From assembly GCA_963678575.2 (NCBI GenBank), contig CAXXHV010000002.1, positions 1,550,001 through 1,614,000 of the forward strand: a stretch of DNA of 64,000 bases, given 5' to 3'. The notes under the pieces were generated by a model, which had not been told where the DNA came from, did not search any database, and saw only the letters and a list, made by a program, of their open reading frames with translations. Position 1 is the first letter of the stretch, and each line of letters begins with the position of its first letter. This stretch comes from Pleomorphochaeta sp963678575 (GTDB lineage Bacteria; Spirochaetota; Spirochaetia; Sphaerochaetales; Sphaerochaetaceae). This document shows positions 19,227 through 27,932 of the stretch, piece after piece. The position numbers and the translations under genes are program-made.

Positions 19227-20261
19227 TTATGCCTCCATGAGTTTCTTGAGGTTTTCCTTAAAAGGTGGATAAACAATACCATCTTCTGTAATTATAGCAG
19301 TAATTAATTCATTTGGTGTAACATCAAATGCATAATTTAAAACATTTGCATCTGGCATTGTAACATATGTACCATTTACCATTCTAACCTCATCGGGATC
19401 TCTTTCTTCAATTGGAATATCATTCCCACAAACTAAATCCATATCAATTGTAGATTTTGGGCTTACAGCATAAAAAGGAACACCATGCGCTTTAGCAATT
19501 AATGCTAAACCATAAACACCAATCTTTGCTGCTGTATCCCCATTTGCTGCGATTCTATCTACGCCAATCATGACCATATCAATTTTATTTTGAGTCATTA
19601 CATATGCAGCACTATTATCTGGAATTAAAGTATAAGGAACTCCAGCATTTGCTAATTCCCAAGCATTTAATTTAGCACCTTGAAATCTAGGTCTTGTTTC
19701 ATCCGTAAAACAATGAATTCTTTTACCTTTTTGATGAGCCAAAATAACTGGAGCCATTGCAGTCCCTAAATCAACGGCACAAAGAGGTCCACAATTGCAG
19801 TGAGTATGAATTGTATCACCATCTTTAATTAATGACTCACCATATTCAGCTAACTTTTCATTAATCGAAACATCTTCATCTGCCATTTGATTTGCTTTAT
19901 CTAATAAATATGCAGCAATTACTTTTGGATTGTTGTCATTAACATTTTTTGCAAAACTCATCATTTCATTTAAAGCCCAGAATAAATTAGTAGCTGTAGG
20001 TCTACTTGTTGCAAGATATTCTTTAACTTTATTTAAATCATTTAATAATTCACTTTTATCTTTTGCTAGTGATTTACCCGCTGCAATTGCAAAACCATAT
20101 GCTGCTGTTACTCCAATTGCAGGAGCTCCACGAACTTCCATTATATTAATAGCTTTCCAAATTCTCTCTATATTGTCAGTTTTAATTAATTCAAACTTAT
20201 GTGGAATTTTTGTTTGATCAATTAATACTACTTTACCCTCTTCAAACGAAACTGTTCTCAT
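19227..20261 (-). CDS. mtnA: S-methyl-5-thioribose-1-phosphate isomerase (MtnA-like)
   Basis: 344-residue aldose-ketose isomerase of the eIF2B-alpha/MtnA fold. Seen: MEVRGAPAIG near residue 45, the catalytic Cys in HTHCNCGPLCAVDLGTA (Cys155), and the catalytic Asp in MIGVDRIAANGD (Asp235). It should convert methylthioribose-1-phosphate, or the 5-deoxyribose analogue, to the ribulose-1-phosphate form. It heads the operon with phosphorylase and GntR genes and has a clear promoter/operator upstream. No later enzymes of methionine salvage are in the window, so the ketose phosphate may go to an aldolase elsewhere or the pathway may only detoxify. Confidence 0.93.
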   Translation of the reverse strand: MRTVSFEEGKVVLIDQTKIPHKFELIKTDNIERIWKAINIMEVRGAPAIGVTAAYGFAIAAGKSLAKDKSELLNDLNKVKEYLATSRPTATNLFWALNEMMSFAKNVNDNNPKVIAAYLLDKANQMADEDVSINEKLAEYGESLIKDGDTIHTHCNCGPLCAVDLGTAMAPVILAHQKGKRIHCFTDETRPRFQGAKLNAWELANAGVPYTLIPDNSAAYVMTQNKIDMVMIGVDRIAANGDTAAKIGVYGLALIAKAHGVPFYAVSPKSTIDMDLVCGNDIPIEERDPDEVRMVNGTYVTMPDANVLNYAFDVTPNELITAIITEDGIVYPPFKENLKKLMEA

Positions 20262-20294
20262 TTTTTTAGCTCCTACTTATCATAGTTATGTCTT

Positions 20295-20336
20295 TAGTCT
20301 TATAAAGACTATACACTTCAGAAATATATCTGTCAA
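20295..20336 (-). promoter_or_regulatory. Promoter and 17-bp operator of the isomerase-phosphorylase-GntR operon
   Basis: On the minus strand TTGACA (20336-20331), a 17-base spacer and TATAGT (20313-20308) form a near-consensus promoter. The dyad TAGTCTTATAAAGACTA (20295-20311; plus strand) has perfect 7-base arms and overlaps the -10 box, the position of a classic repressor site. The GntR protein of the operon is the obvious candidate. Confidence 0.75.
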
Positions 20337-20371
20337 GAAAAAAAACTTATTTTTCTATACATATTTTTTAA

Positions 20372-21697
20372 TTATTGACTAAGAAATGAGATTTGCATTG
20401 ATATTTTCTTCACAGATTCTATTATTTGATTGATTTCCAATGTTTTGAATTCTCTATTTTCCATCACGACAACTCCGTTAATCAATGTAGAAATTACATC
20501 GCCTTTTCCTACGGTATAGACTAAATTAGAATAAACATCATAAAGTGGTATATTATGAGTAGTTTCCTTATTTACAATAATAATATCTGCTTTTTTACCT
20601 ATAGATAAAGAACCAATTTTATCAGAAAGTCCTAATGATTTAGCAGCTTCTAATGTTGACATATATAAGATATTTTTTGCTGTACAAATTGTAGGATCTA
20701 AATTAATACCTTTTTGCAAAATAGATGCAATTTTCATAGAACTCCAAAGATCAATATCATTACCACTTACTGGACCATCAGTTCCAATTGAAATATTTAT
20801 TTTTGCTTCAATCATTTTTGAAATATTTGCAATTCCAGAACCTAATTTAAGATTCGAAATAGGACAATGAGATACGCCAACAGTCCCTTTCTGTAAAATT
20901 TTCAGTTCTTCATCTCTAATATGTACACAATGAGCTAATACTGATTTACCTTCAAAAAAACCTAATGAATCTAATAGTTCTATTGGTCGCTTACCATAAG
21001 TAGCTTCAATATGCTTATTTTCAAAAATTGTTTCTGATGCATGCGTACTTAAAAGAACATCATAGTCTCTCGCTAGACTAACAGCTTCTTTAATATACTT
21101 TGGGGAAACAGTATAAGTACTATGAGGTAAAACACAAGGTATCACTAAATTATCGTTTTTATATTCTTGAAGGAACTCTCTTGCTAAACTTGTTCTATTC
21201 TCAATAGGTATATTATCTGGTTCAGAGAAATCAAAATATATTGGTCCAGTCATCAACCTAAAATTAATGGACTTTGCTATTTGCATTGCAATTTCTGGAT
21301 ACCAATACATATCCAAAGAAGTTGTAATTCCAGCCTGTATCATTTCTGCAAATGCTAGTTGAGAACTAATTGACACAGAGTCCTTATTTATAAACTGTTT
21401 TTCAACATTCCATAATTTATTTAACCAAGTTTCAAGTTCTAAATCATCAAATAACCCACGAAATAATACATCGGAAGAATGTGAGTGCGTATTAATCAAT
21501 CCAGGCATAACAATATTATATTTGGCATCTATAATTTCTATATTTTCTAATTGATAACGAGAAAGAAGTTCTGAAGTTGTAGATATATCAACTATTTCAG
21601 CTCCTGAAATTGCAATAGCGCCATCTTCAATAACTTCCATTGATTCATCCATAGTTACTATATAACCATGAATAATTATTTTATTTATTTTCTTCAT
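20372..21697 (-). CDS. mtaD: Amidohydrolase of the MTA/SAH deaminase family
   Basis: 441-residue zinc amidohydrolase. Metal and catalytic residues are all visible: PGLINTHSHSSD (His71, His73), STHASET (His219, Glu222), AHCVHI (His256) and GTDGP (Asp307). This set and the length match 5-methylthioadenosine/S-adenosylhomocysteine deaminases; guanine or atrazine-type relatives are alternatives. Next to a phosphorylase with a 6-oxopurine-type residue and an MtnA isomerase, the expected reaction is deamination of methylthioadenosine (or deoxyadenosine/SAH) to the inosine form. It has its own promoter at 21759-21787 and is separated from the isomerase by 110 bases. Confidence 0.88.
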   Translation of the reverse strand: MKKINKIIIHGYIVTMDESMEVIEDGAIAISGAEIVDISTTSELLSRYQLENIEIIDAKYNIVMPGLINTHSHSSDVLFRGLFDDLELETWLNKLWNVEKQFINKDSVSISSQLAFAEMIQAGITTSLDMYWYPEIAMQIAKSINFRLMTGPIYFDFSEPDNIPIENRTSLAREFLQEYKNDNLVIPCVLPHSTYTVSPKYIKEAVSLARDYDVLLSTHASETIFENKHIEATYGKRPIELLDSLGFFEGKSVLAHCVHIRDEELKILQKGTVGVSHCPISNLKLGSGIANISKMIEAKINISIGTDGPVSGNDIDLWSSMKIASILQKGINLDPTICTAKNILYMSTLEAAKSLGLSDKIGSLSIGKKADIIIVNKETTHNIPLYDVYSNLVYTVGKGDVISTLINGVVVMENREFKTLEINQIIESVKKISMQISFLSQ

Positions 21698-21726
21698 ATT
21701 TATATCCTTATTTTTTTAATAATATG

Positions 21727-21787
21727 AAGACTAAAGAAAAACTATTTATAATACATAATATATATATTACGAAACGGATATCGTCAA
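21727..21787 (-). promoter_or_regulatory. Promoter of the deaminase gene with an operator half-site
   Basis: Minus-strand TTGACG (21787-21782), a 17-base spacer and TATATA (21764-21759). Downstream, TAGTCTT (21733-21727) repeats exactly one arm of the isomerase operator but lacks the second arm, so the GntR protein may bind here more weakly. Confidence 0.6.
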
Positions 21788-22010
21788 GAAAAATAGCTAT
21801 TAATATTTTACATTAACCAAAAGGTCTTTTTTAATTCATTATATTAAAGGAAATTATAATAAATAAAATTATTGTATCAAAGATAAGTAATTAAGTGAAT
21901 TCAACTTAAAAAACAGATACAACTATAAACTTTTAAATACCCCTCTTTTTATTGGACAAAATTTCAAAAAAAGAGTATTTTTTTTCAATTTGTCAAAAAA
22001 TAAATAATTA

Positions 22011-22056
22011 TTGACAAAGATTTAATATAGTTTATAGTAAATGTAATCGATTACAT
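22011..22056 (+). promoter_or_regulatory. Promoter and LacI-type operator of the collapsed beta-glucoside operon
   Basis: TTGACA (22011-22016), a 16-base spacer and TATAGT (22033-22038) form a strong promoter. The perfect 16-base palindrome ATGTAATCGATTACAT (22041-22056) with the central CG typical of LacI-family operators sits at the transcription start. The LacI gene 300 bases downstream is the natural partner. The control region is intact although the structural genes behind it are gone. Confidence 0.85.
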
Positions 22057-22088
22057 AAAATTGATTTTATATTTTAAGGAGGCAATAA

Positions 22089-22336
22089 ATGTTAAAAAAA
22101 ATTATATTTTTAATAACAGCAATTAATCTAAGTGTTTTACCAACAGCTTTTGCTCAAGGTATAAAAATAAAAGGATATTTATTGTAGACATTAATTGATA
22201 ATTTTGAATGGGAAAATGGCTATGTTAGTAAATATGGCATTTATCACATAAATAAAAATATGGAAAGAGTTACCAAAAGAGTGCCATTTGGTATAAAATG
22301 GTAATTAAAGAAAATGAAATTGAAGATTTTGCTTAA
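22089..22336 (+). pseudogene. Fusion relic: sugar-binding-protein leader joined to the end of a GH1 beta-glucosidase
   Basis: After an AGGAGG-like site (22078-22083), ATG 22089 starts a signal peptide (about 22 residues, ending PTAFA) of the kind found on sugar ABC binding proteins. It then runs directly into GIKIKGYLL, stop TAG 22185-22187, TLIDNFEWENGY in the same frame. GYxxW(S/T)LxDNFEWxxGY is the conserved C-terminal signature of family 1 glycoside hydrolases, so the TAG replaces the conserved Trp (TGG). The frame ends at TAA 22304, but a shifted frame continues with KMVIKENEIEDFA to TAA 22336, the expected C-terminus. So a deletion fused two genes, followed by nonsense and frameshift changes. 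Confidence 0.8.
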
Positions 22337-22353
22337 GAAAAGGACATACAACT

Positions 22354-23334
22354 ATGCTATCAATGAAAGAAATTGCCGAAAAAGCTGGAGTATCAGTTGC
22401 AACAGTATCAAGGGTTTTTAATAATTCCCCATTAGTAAAAAAAGAAAGTAGAGATTTAGTATTGAAATATCTAGAAGAATCTAATTATGAAATGAATTTT
22501 CAAGCTAGAAATCTACGTATGAATAAATCTAATAATATTATTGTAATTATACCTACATTAAGAAACCCTTTATTTGCTGAAATTTTAGATGGAATTAATG
22601 AAAAAGCCAATTTGATGAATTATAATATATTAATAGGTAGCATAGAGCAAAACTTGGAAAAAGTAGAACCGTATTTACAAATGCTAAAAAATAGGCAAGC
22701 TGAAGGTATTATTTTTGTTTCAAAAACTTTTGACGAAAAGATAATTAAAAAAGTTTTTACTAAATATCCTGTTGTTTTATGTAATGAAAAGAGTGCAACA
22801 AAAAAAATACCTACAGTTTCTATCGATAATTTAAAAGCTTCATATGAAGCTACACAATATCTAATCGAAAAAAAGACTTGTTCAAAAATTTGTTTTATTT
22901 CAGGGCACAAACAATCACCTTCAACGTATTTGAGAATTAAAGGATTTAAAAAGGCTTTGACTGCTTATAATTTGCAATTTAATGAAATAGATATTATTTA
23001 TGGAATTAATTCTAGTTTATCAGAGAAAGAAAAGATTATTAATTTAATTAAAAAAGGACAATATGACGGGTATTTAGTCAATTCAGATATCAAGTCTGCC
23101 ATAGTTTTAAAATATTTAATCGAAGATATGCATCAAGATATAAATAAAATAAATTTAATTAGTTTTGATGGTTCTTATTTATCAGAATTGCTTACTCCAA
23201 GTATAACATCAATTGTTCAACCCATGAATGAAATTGGAGTTAAAGCAATTGACACATTAATAGCTCAAATTGAAGAAAAAGAATTTGAGCAAGAGATTTT
23301 TTTACCATATAAATTAATAATAAGGAATACATAA
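22354..23334 (+). CDS. LacI-family transcriptional regulator
   Basis: 326 residues. The N-terminal DNA-binding domain reads MKEIAEKAGVSVATVSRVFN (residues 4-23) with the hinge helix near residue 55 (LRMNKSNNIIVIIPT), followed by a periplasmic-binding-like effector domain. AAAAGGA precedes the start. It lies 17 bases after the GH1 relic and 4 bases before the phosphoglucomutase gene, so it was part of the beta-glucoside operon and should bind the palindrome at 22041-22056. It appears intact despite the loss of its target enzymes. Confidence 0.92.
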   Translation: MLSMKEIAEKAGVSVATVSRVFNNSPLVKKESRDLVLKYLEESNYEMNFQARNLRMNKSNNIIVIIPTLRNPLFAEILDGINEKANLMNYNILIGSIEQNLEKVEPYLQMLKNRQAEGIIFVSKTFDEKIIKKVFTKYPVVLCNEKSATKKIPTVSIDNLKASYEATQYLIEKKTCSKICFISGHKQSPSTYLRIKGFKKALTAYNLQFNEIDIIYGINSSLSEKEKIINLIKKGQYDGYLVNSDIKSAIVLKYLIEDMHQDINKINLISFDGSYLSELLTPSITSIVQPMNEIGVKAIDTLIAQIEEKEFEQEIFLPYKLIIRNT

Positions 23335-23338
23335 CACA

Positions 23339-23995
23339 ATGAAATATGATGAGATAATAAATAATTATGACGGATTTATTTTCGATCTAGATGGGGTATT
23401 AATTGATACAGCCAAGTATCATTTTTTAAGTTGGAAAAACATAGTTGAACAATATAATTTGCCTATTAATTTTACAATTGAAACTAATGAATTATTGAAA
23501 GGTGTTAGTAGAAGACGTTGTTTAGAGATTTTGTTAGATTTAGCAGGAATAAAATATTCTACAGAAAAATTCGAACAAGTTCTAATTTATAAAAACGAAA
23601 TATATTTAAACTATATAAATAAGTTATCACCTAGTGATGTAAATCAAAATGTTATCAAATTTTTAGAAAAATTAAAGCAAGCTAATAAAAAATTATCAAT
23701 TGCTTCCGCAAGTAAAAATGCAGTTTTTATTTTAGAGAAAATAAATTTGATAAAATACTTTGATTCAATAATTGATGGAACAAAAGTATCAAAAGCTAAA
23801 CCTGATCCTCAAGTTTTTAAATTAGCTGCAGATTCAATTAATTGTAATTATGAAAAATGTATTGTATTTGAAGATTCAATTTCTGGAATTGAAGGCGCTC
23901 TAAGCTTAAATATGTACACAATAGGGATTGGGGACAAAAATAATCTATGCAAAGCAGATATTGTTGTTAATGGATTCCAAGATTTATTAAATTAA
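23339..23995 (+). CDS. pgmB: Beta-phosphoglucomutase (HAD family)
   Basis: 218-residue HAD phosphatase-superfamily mutase that turns beta-glucose-1-phosphate into glucose-6-phosphate. Seen: FDLDGVL with nucleophile Asp16 and acid/base Asp18, the specificity loop GVSRRRCLEIL, the ASASKNA motif II and VSKAKPDPQVF motif III, then FEDSISGIEGA. These are close to the PgmB signature rather than to generic phosphatases. The enzyme is normally paired with a disaccharide phosphorylase making beta-glucose-1-phosphate; none remains in this window, consistent with the deletion upstream. Four bases after the LacI gene. Confidence 0.88.
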   Translation: MKYDEIINNYDGFIFDLDGVLIDTAKYHFLSWKNIVEQYNLPINFTIETNELLKGVSRRRCLEILLDLAGIKYSTEKFEQVLIYKNEIYLNYINKLSPSDVNQNVIKFLEKLKQANKKLSIASASKNAVFILEKINLIKYFDSIIDGTKVSKAKPDPQVFKLAADSINCNYEKCIVFEDSISGIEGALSLNMYTIGIGDKNNLCKADIVVNGFQDLLN

Positions 23996-24075
23996 CATAA
24001 GTATTATTCCTAATATACAAGTTATTTTTACCAAAAGATTGAATACTCACACAATTTTATATAGCTTAATTAAAC

Positions 24076-24144
24076 AAGCCAATTTATTCAAAATTAATTA
24101 ATGACTTCTTCTTGAAGTTTGGTTAATTTTAAATTTATTGGCTT
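24076..24144. terminator. Long imperfect hairpin between convergent operons
   Basis: AAGCCAATTTATTC... (from 24076) pairs, with a few mismatches, with a right arm ending TTTATTGGCTT (24144) around a small loop near 24108-24113. It lies between the pgmB stop and the ferredoxin oxidoreductase stop and may end transcription from both sides. A second short hairpin lies at 24401-24423. The remaining intergenic sequence shows nothing else. Confidence 0.5.
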
Positions 24145-24429
24145 ATATTTTAAAATAAGTCTTTAAAAAAACTTCCACAATCAGAGCCAATTATTAAGTT
24201 TTCTATATTATTAAATATTTTTTAAAGGGTTCCTTTTAGTTATCATCAAACTAACCTTATTTTCAATATTAGCAAAGAGTTCAAATTAATAAATGAATTA
24301 AAGATATTAATAGAAATAATAATAACGAAATAAAAAGGTTTATCCCCTATCAAAATAGAGCACAAACCTTAATTTAAAAAATAATAATATTTAGTAAATT
24401 CACTTTTCACATTTTGAAAGGTGTAATGA

Positions 24430-25290
24430 TTACTTCATATTTTCTATTAATGACTTAACAGCTTCTAAATTTCTTTCCCTTTCAAATAAAGGAGTACTAT
24501 TATCTTCATAAGCTACTAAATTTTCTTCAAATGAAGTTTTACGATCCTCATTTATAAACAAAACACCTAATGGGAATTTATCAGTTTCCAAGGCTTTTTT
24601 AAAAGCTTCTACTTGATTTGTTGGATCATAATTATCATCTAAATAATAAGTATTTTCTTTAAACCATTTAAAACTATTAATTTTGTTGAATGATACACAA
24701 GGTTGAAAAATGTCCACAATTGAATAACCTTTATGTAGTATAGCTTTTTTTATTATTTCTTTTGTTTTTTCTTTATCACCACTAAAAGCCCTAGCTACAA
24801 AAGATGCTCCAAGGGATATTGCAACAGCCATTGGATTAAAAGGTTCATTAGTTACTCCAAAAATTTGTAAAGTTGTTTTCATTCCAACTTGTGTTGTGGG
24901 GGAAGCTTGTCCTTTTGTGAGACCATAAATCATATTGTTATGAACTATATTAGTTAAATTTACATTTCTTCTAATCGTATGGATAAAATGATTACCACCT
25001 TCTCCATACATATCTCCCTCTCCACTTTCTGCGACAACTGTTAAATTTGGATTTGTAGATTTAATGGCAGTTGCTACAGGTAAAGCTCTTCCATGTAGAC
25101 CATTAAAAAAATTAGTATCAATATATTGTGGCATTTTTGCAGCTTGACCAATCCCTGAAACCATAACTATATTTTCTTTTTCAAGAGAAAGTTCATCTAG
25201 AGCAGTTTTAATTGTTTCTAATATTGAAAAATTCCCACAGCCAGGGCACCAGGCTATATCTTGTCCTTGTATAGTAAATTTATTATTCAT
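24430..25290 (-). CDS. korB: 2-oxoacid:ferredoxin oxidoreductase, beta (TPP-binding) subunit
   Basis: 286 residues. N-terminal WCPGCGNFSILETI (family CxxC), TPP/Mg-binding region ESGEGDMYGEGGNHF, and NNMIYGLTKGQASPTT are the signatures of KorB/VorB-type beta subunits that decarboxylate a 2-oxoacid and pass electrons to ferredoxin to make acyl-CoA. The usual GDGD of the TPP loop reads GEGD here. The start overlaps the alpha-gene stop by four bases, so translation is coupled. Whether the substrate is 2-oxoglutarate or another 2-oxoacid is not certain. Confidence 0.9.
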   Translation of the reverse strand: MNNKFTIQGQDIAWCPGCGNFSILETIKTALDELSLEKENIVMVSGIGQAAKMPQYIDTNFFNGLHGRALPVATAIKSTNPNLTVVAESGEGDMYGEGGNHFIHTIRRNVNLTNIVHNNMIYGLTKGQASPTTQVGMKTTLQIFGVTNEPFNPMAVAISLGASFVARAFSGDKEKTKEIIKKAILHKGYSIVDIFQPCVSFNKINSFKWFKENTYYLDDNYDPTNQVEAFKKALETDKFPLGVLFINEDRKTSFEENLVAYEDNSTPLFERERNLEAVKSLIENMK

Positions 25291-27008
25291 TCGTTATCTC
25301 CTGCTAATTCGTTGATCTTCGAAACCAATTCTTCTTGATAAAAATGTATCCCATTGTATTTTAAAATATTATTCTTAATTTCAATACCAGTAGAAATGCA
25401 TAGAAGCTTTGAAAATTGTGCTGTTGCATTATTTTCAATATTAATTATATTTTTAGCTTTCTCTAAGTATGGTTTTACTTTGTTACTAATTGGGTACACT
25501 TGTTCAAAATGAAGATAAGAAATCTTTTTATTATTAATCTCTTCTAAAGCTTCTTTTATAACATTATAAGTTGATCCCCAGCCAATAATCAAAGTTTCAT
25601 AATCTTCTGAACCAGTAAATATTGGATCAATTATTGATTCTTTTATAAGATCTAATTTCTTAAGTCTCTTATCTGTCATAGTAACTCGAACACTCATATC
25701 TTCGGTTATTCTTCCTTCTTCGTCATGTTCATCACTATCAACACGAACTAACCCCTTACCAAAACCAGGTATTCCTCTCTTAGAAATTCCACTATCACTA
25801 ATCTCATATCGTTTATAATCTTTTTCAGTTTTAATAATATGATTTTGAATTTCTGTATCAAGATTGAGATTCTTTGTATTATAGAATGTATCCAAGAAAT
25901 ATTGGTCTGATAAAATAATAACTGGCGATTGGTATTTATCAGCAAGATTAAAAGCTTCAGCTGTTATTTTTATGGTATTTTCAATACAACTTGGTGCCAA
26001 AATTATTCTTGGGAATTCACCATGTCCTGAATATAATGCAACTTCAAGATCACCCTGTTCGGTTCTAGTAGGCAGCCCCGTTCCAGGGCCAGGTCTTTGT
26101 GCTAAGTGAATTACTGTGGGAGTCTCTAAAATACCAGAAAGACTAATCCCTTCACCCATAAGAGCAAACCCACCTCCTGAAGTTGTAACAAGAGCTCTAG
26201 CTCCAGCATACCAAGCCCCAATCGACATATTTACAGCTGATATTTCATCTTCAGCTTGTTCAACAACTATTTCCATTTCCTTAGAATGTTCTGATAAAAA
26301 GGTTAATACTCCGGTACCAGGAGACATTGGATATGAAGAAATAAAATTACAACCACCCATCAAAGCTCCAAAGCCAATTGCATCATTTCCATTTAAAAAA
26401 TAATCATTTTTTATTTCAGGATTAGAGGCTATATCAATTCTAATTATAGAATTATCATACAACTCCTTTCCGAGTTCATAGCCTTTTTTAGCAGCTGCAA
26501 TATTATCTTTTATTATATCCTTACTTTTTGTTTTAAATTTATTAGTTATATATTCATTTAAAATTTCTAGATTATTATTAAAAAGAGCTAAGATTGCACC
26601 GCAGGCAACAATATTTTCATAAATTTTGTTGCCAATTTCTTTTGCAGTTTTTATAAATGGAATAGATATTATTTCATATTTAGTATCTTTAAATAATTCT
26701 TTATCACCTAAGATTATTGTATTTTCTGACAACCTATCAACAACATGATCTATAGCTTGATTATCTAATGGAATAAGAATATCAATCTTGTTTTTCATCG
26801 ACTTAACATTTTTATCAGAGACTCTTATTATTGTTGAGTTACTTCCACCTCTAACTCTAGACATATACTCCTTTGTAGAAAAAACATTATATCCACTCTG
26901 CTTTAAAACATGAACTAGAATTAATTCTATAGTTTTTATGCCTTGACCAGCTTTGCCGCATAAAACAATAGAAACATCTTTTGAAAACAAATTTTTCTTT
27001 TTATTCAT
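25287..27008 (-). CDS. korA: 2-oxoacid:ferredoxin oxidoreductase, fused gamma-alpha subunit
   Basis: About 573 residues. The N-terminal gamma part (about 1-185) starts SIVLCGKAGQGIKTIELI and contains KEYMSRVRGGSNSTIIRVS; the alpha part follows (NGNDAIGFGALMGGCNFISSYPMSPG, EQAEDEISAVNMSIGAWYAGARALVTTSGGGFALM, written here in pieces). This gamma-alpha fusion is common in KorA-like enzymes. A GTG six bases further upstream (27014) is in frame, but GAGAGG is correctly spaced only for ATG 27008. Forms a complex with the beta subunit. No ferredoxin-like delta subunit is present. Confidence 0.9.
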   Translation of the reverse strand: MNKKKNLFSKDVSIVLCGKAGQGIKTIELILVHVLKQSGYNVFSTKEYMSRVRGGSNSTIIRVSDKNVKSMKNKIDILIPLDNQAIDHVVDRLSENTIILGDKELFKDTKYEIISIPFIKTAKEIGNKIYENIVACGAILALFNNNLEILNEYITNKFKTKSKDIIKDNIAAAKKGYELGKELYDNSIIRIDIASNPEIKNDYFLNGNDAIGFGALMGGCNFISSYPMSPGTGVLTFLSEHSKEMEIVVEQAEDEISAVNMSIGAWYAGARALVTTSGGGFALMGEGISLSGILETPTVIHLAQRPGPGTGLPTRTEQGDLEVALYSGHGEFPRIILAPSCIENTIKITAEAFNLADKYQSPVIILSDQYFLDTFYNTKNLNLDTEIQNHIIKTEKDYKRYEISDSGISKRGIPGFGKGLVRVDSDEHDEEGRITEDMSVRVTMTDKRLKKLDLIKESIIDPIFTGSEDYETLIIGWGSTYNVIKEALEEINNKKISYLHFEQVYPISNKVKPYLEKAKNIINIENNATAQFSKLLCISTGIEIKNNILKYNGIHFYQEELVSKINELAGDNE

Positions 27009-27014
27009 AAACAC

Positions 27015-27707
27015 CTCTCAGAATGAAAAATCATTAAAAATCTTTTGCAAAATTAGAAATTTTATAAGATTTTATATCATCAAAAATTACTAAAAACTGA
27101 ATAACTTTATACTATATTTATAATTCTATATTTAAATCGGATTATTCCTAAATACATTAACTGCTAAATTCTATTAATACCCTCCTTAGAGAGTTAAATT
27201 AAGAAATTTCATTATAAAAGTAAAATTTAGTATCTAAAACTTTTCTCAAATATTAATTATTCATATTAAAAAAATAGATAATATAATTATGGATTAAAAT
27301 TATTTATAAGAAGTTTTTTTATCTATCTTTTTCTAACAATACCTAAAGTGACAAAACAAGGCTAATCAATAATTCAACAAAAAATATATTACAACTTTGT
27401 TGTTAAAACATCTAACTCTTAAATAATACACCTTTTTAAAGTTTTTCTCTATTAAAAAATATAGTTTTATAAATTTTACTAACATTTATTAATTGATAAC
27501 AAATAAAAGTTTATACATTTTAGTCATATTACTATTATTATATTTTGCAGTTTCAAAAGTTTTAATAAAAAAAATTGAACACAGAAGAGTAAAAAAATCT
27601 TATAGATAGAACAGAATAGAATAAAAAGTGATTTTGTAATTACATACAGTATAATTTTTAGTTCTTTACTAAAGTAATTTATTTTGGATAATGAAAAACC
27701 ATAACTA
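27015..27707. other. AT-rich gene-free stretch upstream of the ferredoxin oxidoreductase genes
   Basis: About 690 bases with many stops in all frames; no RNA gene, repeat or clear promoter box stands out. It runs into the gene relic at 27708. Confidence 0.35.
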
Positions 27708-27932
27708 GCAGAACCTAAGGATATTGATTATCATCCGGAATTTCAAAGAAAAAGGAATGATAACAGTTATTACTAATTGTATGAAAGGTTTTAATTATAT
27801 GATTGAATCTGTAAAGCTGACTACTATGAATCAAAATGTTTTATATCCTTAATTTGTTCCGGTTGCACCTGTATTTTAAAAGGCTGGCGCAAAACTTAAA
27901 GAAAAAGAAATTTAAGTATTAATTACTTATGG
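27708..27932 (+). pseudogene. Decayed gene fragment, family not recognised
   Basis: Pieces of protein-like sequence survive: AEPKDIDYHPEFQRKR (27708 on), a shift, then MITVITNCMKGFNYMIES (27757 on), and NQNVLYP-stop-FVPVAPVF-stop-KAGAKLKEKEI-stop-VLITYG in one frame to the end. Stops fall at positions where a residue is plausible and the reading resumes with good amino-acid character each time. The fragment ends against the M20 gene on the other strand. I cannot name the parent protein. Confidence 0.4.
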
